Source: Geobacteraceae bacterium (lineage in GTDB: Bacteria; Desulfobacterota; Desulfuromonadia; Desulfuromonadales; Desulfuromonadaceae). Taken from it: 20,303 nucleotides of DNA. Numbering within the stretch: the first letter of the stretch is position 1; each line of letters starts with the position of its first letter. The translations under genes and the position numbers were made by a program. The notes beneath the pieces were generated by a model, which did not search any database, was not told where the DNA came from, and saw nothing but the letters and a program-made list of their open reading frames with translations. Positions 1-5,120 of the stretch are shown piece by piece. The stretch lies in NCBI GenBank assembly GCA_020201305.1, contig JAIVHC010000187.1, positions 6,540 through 26,842 of the forward strand. Reading direction: 5' to 3'.

Positions 1-199
1 GTTTTGTATTACGCCCACCCCCCCCCGCCATTACAGCCTTGTACTCTAACTTTTTATACACCCACAAAGGGTAACATTCACCCCCCTTCCAACCTGAACA
101 TTGCTTTTCCATGCAGCGACAAACCTCCTCCAGTTAGGTATAAACCAGCAGCAAACAACACCGACGCTTGGACATAAAAAGAATATAATTGCGCGATTC

Positions 200-228
200 T
201 TGACTTTAAGAGTGCGTTTTTCTATTGT
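200..228 (+). promoter_or_regulatory. Putative sigma70 promoter of the rod-like gene
   Basis: A TTGACT hexamer at 200-205 is followed after 17 bases by TATTGT at 223-228, about 40 bases before the ATG at 269. Spacing and the -35 match are good and the -10 match is partial. This is sequence pattern only. It implies a housekeeping promoter rather than a flagellar sigma factor. Confidence 0.45.
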
Positions 229-268
229 GGAAGGTAGCAAGTTAAACACAGAATATGAGAGGTGCTAT

Positions 269-607
269 ATGATCAGTGCAGTCAACAGTGCCGTATCAGC
301 CCTGCAGGTACAAGGTACCCGGCAGGAGGTAACAGCAAACAATGTTGCCAATAGCAATACAGCCGGATTTGAACCCAGCCGTGTAGTCTCGCAGGAAGGG
401 ATACAGGGTGGCGTTAACGCAAGCGTAGATACGCCTGCGCCGCAGGAACCGGTTGATGCATCCAGAAACGTAAACCAGCCGTCCCGCACGGATATCGCCA
501 CCGAGATGCTCGAAAGCCAGCAGACCACACAGACCTACAAGGCTAACCTGCAGACCGTGGGCACTGCAAACACGATGCAAGGGAGCCTACTTGACACTAT
601 GGCGTAA
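269..607 (+). CDS. Small flagellar basal-body rod-like protein (112 aa)
   Basis: The protein joins the two conserved ends of the flagellar rod/hook family with almost nothing between them. The N-terminal helix (about residues 1-32) has the rod signature ending in NNVANSNTAGF. The C-terminal helix (about 74-112) resembles the Flg_bbr_C segment, with DIATEMLESQQTTQTYKANL and a late LLDTMA. FlgB and FlgC proteins are usually about 130-150 residues, so this is a minimal version. The start at 269 is preferred over upstream in-frame codons because GAGAGGTG (257-264) sits just before it and the homology begins there. It has its own promoter and a strong terminator, and no flagellar gene is visible nearby. 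It may be a FlgB/FlgC paralogue or an adaptor to the export apparatus; its role is not determined by sequence. Confidence 0.8.
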   Translation: MISAVNSAVSALQVQGTRQEVTANNVANSNTAGFEPSRVVSQEGIQGGVNASVDTPAPQEPVDASRNVNQPSRTDIATEMLESQQTTQTYKANLQTVGTANTMQGSLLDTMA

Positions 608-633
608 TCTCAGCCCTTATTTCACTCTATTGA

Positions 634-680
634 AAAAGCCCATCCCGGATTAATTTATTACGGGATGGGCTTTTCTTATT
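634..680 (+). terminator. Intrinsic terminator after the rod-like gene
   Basis: A perfect 14-bp stem pairs 634-647 with 661-674 around a 13-base loop and runs into a T-rich tract (TTTTCTTATTTT). The A-run on the left arm gives a T-run on the other strand, so it may also stop transcripts arriving from the minus-strand FKBP gene. Confidence 0.85.
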
Positions 681-721
681 TTCTGACATTTTGCCAAAAT
701 TGATGCTTTCGCAGAAAGTAC

Positions 722-860
722 AAAATTAGATGGCTAAGCAAAAAGCGCCAAATGCAAGGCGTGTGATTATCGAGCAATGAGGCGTACTTACGTACGTCGA
801 AGCAACGAGATAATTACAACAACGCAGCAGTTGGTGAGTTTTTGCGACGCCATCAAAATT
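722..860. repeat. Palindromic intergenic repeat element (~140 bp)
   Basis: The two ends are imperfect inverted copies: GATGGC-NNN-GCAAAAA at 729-744 and its reverse complement, TTTTTGCGACGCCATC, at about 839-854. Weaker complementarity continues inward to a central hairpin CGTAC-ttac-GTACG (783-796). The element abuts the stop codon of the FKBP gene at 859. A 17-base match to its right end recurs at 12659-12675. I recall similar elements containing GTACTTACGTAC in Geobacter-type genomes. That recollection, and any REP/MITE-like classification, is unverified. Confidence 0.6.
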
Positions 861-1617
861 ACTTCTCGTCACCTTCAGGTGCTGGTGTCACCTCAAGCAA
901 TTCCACGTCAAAAATCAACGCAGCTTCCGGGGGTATAATGCCACCACGACCTTCCGCCCCGTAAGCCAGATCCGCAGGGATTGCCAATTGCCATTTATCC
1001 CCCTCCTGCATTAACTGCAGCGCTTCGGTCCAGCCGGGGATTACACGATCAACCTGAAACTCAACCGGTTCGCCGCGCTCATAGGAACTGTCAAACTCGG
1101 TGCCATCTACAGTGGTGCCGCGATAGTGAACCTTGACAATATCACTGTTTGCGGGACTGGCGCCATCGCCTTCCTGCTCCACCACATACATCAGACCGCT
1201 GTCAAGAGTAACCACGTCGGGATTCTGCGCGAATTCTGCCAGAAAAGCTTCAGAGGCGGTTTTCTGTTCTGCGCTCTGTGCCTTCATCTTCTCCTGTTGT
1301 TTCTGCTGCATCTGTTGCTGAAAGTTCATGATGGTCTCGCGGATAACTTTTTCACTCAGCCGCGGCTCCTCGCCATCCTGCCCATCTTTGACCCCAAGCA
1401 GCAATGCATCAGTATCGAGTTCAGCTCCGTTGCCCGCAAAACTGGTGCCGATATCCAGGCCCACAGCATAACTCACCTTCTGCTCCTGGGTTTCGAGATT
1501 CACATCCTGAGCTCCTGCCTTCCCTTCTGGAGCTGAAGCGCTTCCTGTTGGTGTTTCCTTGCATCCGGCAAGCAAGAGTAATACTATTACTCCGAGTACA
1601 CTGAGATGTTTTAGCAT
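859..1617 (-). CDS. FKBP-type peptidyl-prolyl isomerase, lipoprotein (FkpA/Mip-like)
   Basis: A 252-residue periplasmic prolyl cis-trans isomerase of the FkpA/Mip type, which helps envelope proteins fold. The N-terminus is a lipoprotein signal with lipobox LLAGC and the lipidated Cys at residue 19. It is followed by an N-terminal dimerisation-type region (about 45-135) with YAVGLDIG and a Gln/Lys-rich helix. The FKBP domain (about 145-243) carries VKVHYRGTTVDGTEFDSS, VIPGWTEALQLM and LAYGAEGRGGIIPPEAALIFDVELLEV, so the substrate-pocket residues are present. An AAGGAAAGGG stretch precedes the ATG. The gene is divergent from znuA with only 28 bases between starts. The membrane to which it is anchored is not certain. 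Confidence 0.93.
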   Translation of the reverse strand: MLKHLSVLGVIVLLLLAGCKETPTGSASAPEGKAGAQDVNLETQEQKVSYAVGLDIGTSFAGNGAELDTDALLLGVKDGQDGEEPRLSEKVIRETIMNFQQQMQQKQQEKMKAQSAEQKTASEAFLAEFAQNPDVVTLDSGLMYVVEQEGDGASPANSDIVKVHYRGTTVDGTEFDSSYERGEPVEFQVDRVIPGWTEALQLMQEGDKWQLAIPADLAYGAEGRGGIIPPEAALIFDVELLEVTPAPEGDEK

Positions 1618-1639
1618 GACAGATTAACCCTTTCCTTAA

Positions 1640-1668
1640 AGTGAAATGAATTTGAGTATTCCAGTCAA
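1640..1668 (-). promoter_or_regulatory. Possible promoter of the FKBP gene
   Basis: On the minus strand TTGACT (1668-1663) is followed after 17 bases by TTCACT (1645-1640), which places a transcription start just before the FKBP ATG. The -10 match is weak. If real, the promoter lies inside the first codons assigned to the divergent znuA gene. Confidence 0.3.
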
Positions 1669-2620
1669 GAACCTACATTCTATTTTGCAGATTGCCAAGC
1701 CTAAATCCTGCGCCACTGGAGGTGAATGCACCACGGGGCGCAGATATTTATTTCTAAGCCTGATATTTTGCGGGATATGCCTCCTTACGCCTTTTCAAGC
1801 GTTGGGAGCAAATGACACCCCGGGGCTCAAGCTGGTCGCGAGTGTGGCACCACAGAAATATCTGCTTCAGAAACTCAAAACGCCTGAGAGTACAGTAACT
1901 GTAGTTATTCGGCCGGGGCAGAACCCCACCACCTGGGATCCATCACCACGCCGGATGCTGGAAATTGTAAGTGCGGACATTCTGTTTCCTATAGGTGTAC
2001 CATTTGAAGAAATCTGGCTCCCCCGCTTGCGCCTGCGCGCCCCCGATCTGGTGATCGCAGACACCCTCGCAGGGATAGAACACATCGAACTTGAAAACCA
2101 CCGCCATCATGGGCATGGACATCAGCACGGAAGTATCGATCCCCATATCTGGCTTGACCCCGTGCGCTGCATCCGCATGGCAGAAAACATGGCGGCAGAG
2201 CTGCAGCAGATGGATCCGGATCAACACGAGTACTACGCTACGCGCCTGGAGCATTTGCGTAGCGAACTGCAGCAGCTCCACCGCGAGATCGAAGGGATTC
2301 TTGCCCCCCTGGAGCAGCGCACTTTTATGGTTTTTCATCCCTCCTGGGGCTATTTTGCGGCGCGCTACAACCTGCAGCAGATTGCACTGGAAAAGAACGG
2401 TAAGGAACCCAGTGGAGCCCATCTCGCTGACTTAATAGAACAGGCCAGACGGGAAACAATAAAAGTGATTTTTGTACAGGAGCAGTTTAGCACCAAGGCG
2501 GCACGCGCCATTGCCGCCCAGACCGGTGCAAGCATAGAGACCCTGGATCCGCTTGCTGCCAATCTGGCAGAGTCTTTGCGTATCACCGCGCAAACCCTGG
2601 TCCGGAGTCTGGCTCCATGA
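1646..2620 (+). CDS. znuA: Zinc-type ABC transporter substrate-binding protein (ZnuA-like)
   Basis: The periplasmic metal-binding component of a cluster 9 ABC importer, most likely for zinc, 324 residues. A hydrophobic export segment lies at about residues 36-54 with possible cleavage near ALGA. Mature motifs include VASVAPQKYL, a His-rich loop (HRHHGHGHQH, 152-161) typical of zinc binders, DPHIWLDP (ligand His167) and FHPSWGYFA (ligand His231). The first family ligand, the His of a PHTYEP-like motif, is replaced: NPTTWDP is found at about 93-99. The start is uncertain. The ATG at 1646 leaves about 34 residues before the hydrophobic core and has no clear ribosome binding site, but no better in-frame start is visible. 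The stop overlaps the znuC start by ATGA, so the genes are coupled. Confidence 0.88.
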   Translation: MNLSIPVKNLHSILQIAKPKSCATGGECTTGRRYLFLSLIFCGICLLTPFQALGANDTPGLKLVASVAPQKYLLQKLKTPESTVTVVIRPGQNPTTWDPSPRRMLEIVSADILFPIGVPFEEIWLPRLRLRAPDLVIADTLAGIEHIELENHRHHGHGHQHGSIDPHIWLDPVRCIRMAENMAAELQQMDPDQHEYYATRLEHLRSELQQLHREIEGILAPLEQRTFMVFHPSWGYFAARYNLQQIALEKNGKEPSGAHLADLIEQARRETIKVIFVQEQFSTKAARAIAAQTGASIETLDPLAANLAESLRITAQTLVRSLAP

Positions 2621-3369
2621 ATAGCCCGAGCATCGAGATCAGCAACATCAGCTTTTCTTATCCGCAGGTTCAGGTGCTCAAGGATATAAATCTCACCCTG
2701 CGCGGGGATGAGTTCCTCGGCATTGTGGGCCCCAACGGAGGCGGAAAAAGCACCCTGCTGAAGTTGATTCTGGGACTCCTCGAACCCGACACCGGAGAGA
2801 TCCGCGTATTGGGGCGCACCCCCGAGCACGCACGCCCCCTGATCGGGTATGTGCCCCAGTTTGCCACCTTTGACAGTAAATTCCCCATCAAGGTGCGCGA
2901 CACCGTGATGCAAGGACGCTTCGGCACCCGCAAACACCAGTTTTTCTACACCCGCACCGATCGACTGAAAACTGCGGAGGCGATGGAACGCACCGACATT
3001 CTGGATCTGCAGGATCTGCCCATGACCGCCCTCTCGGGAGGACAACGCCAACGCGTCCTCATCGCTCGTGCGCTGGCGTGCGATCCCCAACTGCTTCTGC
3101 TGGACGAGCCCACCGCCAACATTGACCCCCATCAGGGCGAAAACATCTTCGGCCTTCTCCACCGCCTCCACGATGAGGTAAGCATCGTCCTGATATCCCA
3201 CGACATCGGTTTTATCACCCGCTGTGTCACTCGTGTTGCATGTCTCAACCGTACCCTGGTGTGCCATTCCACCTCACCGGTAGAAAACGAACTTCTGCAG
3301 GAGATCTACGGCATGCCCCTCTCGCGCGTGGAACACGAAACCAATCTCGATGCCGGAGTACGCCCATGA
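2617..3369 (+). CDS. znuC: Zinc-type ABC transporter ATP-binding protein (ZnuC-like)
   Basis: The cytoplasmic ATPase that powers the metal importer, 250 residues. It has every ABC landmark: Walker A GPNGGGKST (about 38-46), the Q-loop region YVPQFATFD, signature LSGGQRQR, Walker B LLLLDEPTA and the H-loop ISHD. The length is normal for the family, and the C-terminal tail after the H-loop is short. It overlaps znuA upstream and znuB downstream by ATGA, so the three subunits are probably made in coordinated amounts. The zinc assignment comes from the neighbouring binding protein. Manganese or iron cannot be excluded from this subunit alone. Confidence 0.93.
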   Translation: MNSPSIEISNISFSYPQVQVLKDINLTLRGDEFLGIVGPNGGGKSTLLKLILGLLEPDTGEIRVLGRTPEHARPLIGYVPQFATFDSKFPIKVRDTVMQGRFGTRKHQFFYTRTDRLKTAEAMERTDILDLQDLPMTALSGGQRQRVLIARALACDPQLLLLDEPTANIDPHQGENIFGLLHRLHDEVSIVLISHDIGFITRCVTRVACLNRTLVCHSTSPVENELLQEIYGMPLSRVEHETNLDAGVRP

Positions 3370-4232
3370 ATTTTTTCAGTGCTCTGGGGAGTTTCGATTT
3401 TCTCATGCATGCCCTTCTAGGCGGCCTGCTGGCCAGCATAGCATGCGGCATTGTGGGAGCATTTGTTGTGGTGCGACGTATCGGCTACATGGCGGGTGGT
3501 ATCGCCCATACGGTCCTTGGCGGAATGGGTATTGCGTATTATCTGGGGCACCCTCCCATGGGGGGCGCTCTCATCAGCGCGCTTATAGCAGCATTTATTA
3601 TCAGTGCAGTCAGTCGCCATGCAGCCGAGCAGGAAGACACCATCATCAGCGCGCTGTGGGCCGTGGGTATGGCTACCGGGGTTTTGTTTATCGCAAAAAC
3701 ACCGGGTTACAACGTCGACCTGATGAGTTATCTGTTCGGCAATGTGCTGATGATTTCACAGCAGGATCTGCTGTTCATCGCTATCCTCGATGTGGCTATT
3801 ATCGCCATTACGCTGCTATTCTATCGTCAACTGGTGCTCGTGTGTTTCGACCCCGAATTTGCCACCATCCGTGGCATCCCGGTGGCAGCAGTACACACCC
3901 TGTTGTTGTGCATGGTTGCTCTCACGGTGGTAATCTTGATTCAGATTGTGGGCCTGATTCTGGTGATCGCTATGCTGACCCTGCCTGCAGCAAGTGCACG
4001 CCTGTTTTCCACCTCGTTGGCGTTGATGATGCTGATTGCAACCCTGCTGGGAGGTATGCTTACCAGTATCGGCCTCGGTCTTTCCTTCACCTGGGATCTA
4101 CCTGCGGGTGCAAGCACCGCGGTTCTGAGCGGGATAGCGTATCTGGTAGCACTGGGGGCTAAAAAGATGTGGCAGGCGCGCGCAAAATCCAGATCTCAAC
4201 GCAAAGGGTTCGGCGCCGGATTATCATCTTGA
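3366..4232 (+). CDS. znuB: Zinc-type ABC transporter permease (ZnuB-like)
   Basis: The membrane channel of the importer, 288 residues, belonging to the ABC-3 permease family. The start is the ATG at 3366 overlapping the znuC stop (ATGA). An in-frame upstream extension into znuC is rejected because family homology begins at MNFFSALGSFDFLMHALLGG. Hydrophobic segments cover nearly the whole length. Family hallmarks include GAFVVVRRIGYMAGGIAHTVLGG near the N-terminus, FGNVLMISQQDLLFI in the middle, and GLILVIAMLTLPAASARL with GLGLSFTWDLPAGASTAVLSG toward the end. The tail after about residue 265 is basic and cytoplasmic. No terminator is visible after the stop. Confidence 0.93.
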   Translation: MNFFSALGSFDFLMHALLGGLLASIACGIVGAFVVVRRIGYMAGGIAHTVLGGMGIAYYLGHPPMGGALISALIAAFIISAVSRHAAEQEDTIISALWAVGMATGVLFIAKTPGYNVDLMSYLFGNVLMISQQDLLFIAILDVAIIAITLLFYRQLVLVCFDPEFATIRGIPVAAVHTLLLCMVALTVVILIQIVGLILVIAMLTLPAASARLFSTSLALMMLIATLLGGMLTSIGLGLSFTWDLPAGASTAVLSGIAYLVALGAKKMWQARAKSRSQRKGFGAGLSS

Positions 4233-4426
4233 CGCTCGCCATTCACCTCTCTACACTTACACCGATTATCGCCCGTGCAGATTGCAGCATATATCGGCGA
4301 CCTGACTTAGAAAAACAGCAGCTTTGCCTGCCTGTTCAGTTCTGCGCTCTAATTTAATACTTTGAGAACTGGATAGCTGGATTTTTTGTAGCAACGGAAT
4401 TTATTTACCTCGGATTTTGTAAACTC

Positions 4427-4675
4427 ATGTGTCCTCTATCACAATGTAAATGTGGCGAAGTGGTCTATGTGCAGGGTTTCAGTGGCTGCCCCGATTTACG
4501 CAAACGCCTGCAGGGGATGGGGCTGATACCCGGCGAAGAGATTCGTATTATTTCGTGCGGCCGCGGTCCTATGGTTATTTCACTTAAAGGGAGCAACGTC
4601 GCACTGGGACGGGGGATGGCAAACCATATTATGGTGGCCTGCGAACGCTGCTGCCCCCTTTCTTCCCATCATTGA
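4427..4675 (+). CDS. FeoA-family small protein, cysteine-rich
   Basis: An 82-residue SH3-like FeoA-domain protein. The core GEVVYVQGF, LRKRLQGMGLIPGEEIRII and NVALGRGMANHIMV matches the FeoA/DtxR C-terminal fold. In known systems FeoA is a cytosolic partner of the FeoB ferrous-iron permease, but no feoB is present downstream here. It is unusual in having eight cysteines (residues 2, 7, 9, 21, 44, 72, 75, 76), clustered as C7-x-C9 and C72-xx-C75-C76, which may bind a metal. No strong Shine-Dalgarno precedes the ATG. It lies 194 bases after znuB, so it could share that transcript or be separate. Function beyond a link to metal homeostasis is inference. Confidence 0.82.
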   Translation: MCPLSQCKCGEVVYVQGFSGCPDLRKRLQGMGLIPGEEIRIISCGRGPMVISLKGSNVALGRGMANHIMVACERCCPLSSHH

Positions 4676-4724
4676 CATACCCCCGCATACAACTAAGCAC
4701 TAACCATGCTTTTAGTTCCCGGAT

Positions 4725-4927
4725 TCAAGTCGTAAGTGCAACCGGTGGATTGATTCCAAAAAATACCTTTTTAAAGCCAAGGAATTTCCTAGGCGGTTGT
4801 TGATTTTGTCCATTACTCTCTAGATTTCTTCGTCGGACACTTCAGAAAGATCCTTTCCTTTCGGTAGAAACTGACGAATCAGACCATTGGTATTTTCATT
4901 CAGGCCATGTTCCCATGAGGTGTTAAG
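4725..4927 (-). pseudogene. IS30-family transposase, C-terminal remnant
   Basis: Read on the minus strand, the segment encodes NTSWEHGLNENTNGLIRQ followed by FLPKGKDLSEVSDEE. This is the characteristic C-terminal catalytic-region block of IS30-family transposases. It is dead. An in-frame amber codon interrupts it at 4822-4820. Shortly after, the reading frame shifts by one, and the last part (PPRKFLGFKKVFFGINPP, then VALTT and stop at 4727-4725) continues in another frame. No N-terminal part, start codon or terminal inverted repeats were seen nearby, so this is an old fragment. The upstream edge, near 4927, is approximate. Confidence 0.75.
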
Positions 4928-4945
4928 GAAAGAGTGGACAGTTGA

Positions 4946-5086
4946 TTACGCCGCTTTTTTGCCCACGTCAGTCTGCAAAGTCCATTCCTGCGCTGACTCC
5001 ACTTCAAGACAAACATCAAGCCCCGGCATAAAAGTGCGGGGATGGTTGACATGCTCCAGAGCAGTGATTACTGTCTGAAAAATCAC
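4946..5086 (-). other. Short unrecognised open frame, probably a remnant
   Basis: A 46-codon frame begins with a GTG at 5086, immediately after an in-frame stop, and ends at 4946. The peptide contains ALEHVNHPRTFMPGLDVC and a Glu/Lys-rich end. It looks protein-like but has no ribosome binding site and lies over the putative lon promoter. It borders the IS30 remnant but does not resemble the IS30 sequence expected at that position. It may be a fragment of another lost gene; I do not recognise it. The rest of 4676-5120 holds only the IS30 remnant and the lon promoter. Confidence 0.2.
5046..5074 (+). promoter_or_regulatory. Putative sigma70 promoter of lon
   Basis: A consensus -35 TTGACA (5046-5051) is followed after 17 bases by TACTGT (5069-5074), about 47 bases before the lon ATG. 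No CIRCE-like heat-shock operator was seen near it. A heat-shock sigma factor cannot be judged by eye. Confidence 0.5.
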
Positions 5087-5120
5087 TTAATAATCACGCC
5101 TTGAAAGGGATTGCTGTTTT

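Noticed and set aside
18..26. Run of nine C as a phase-variation tract
   Set aside because: It is about 240 bases before the nearest start and within no visible reading frame or promoter. The upstream gene is outside the window, so nothing can be tied to it.
141..167. FliA-like flagellar promoter (TAAA, 15 bases, ACCGACGC)
   Set aside because: Only the CCGA core of the -10 matches GCCGATAA, and a better sigma70 promoter lies closer to the gene.
1126..1536. Plus-strand frame inside the FKBP gene
   Set aside because: The minus-strand FKBP domain and lipobox are unambiguous; this frame is its shadow.
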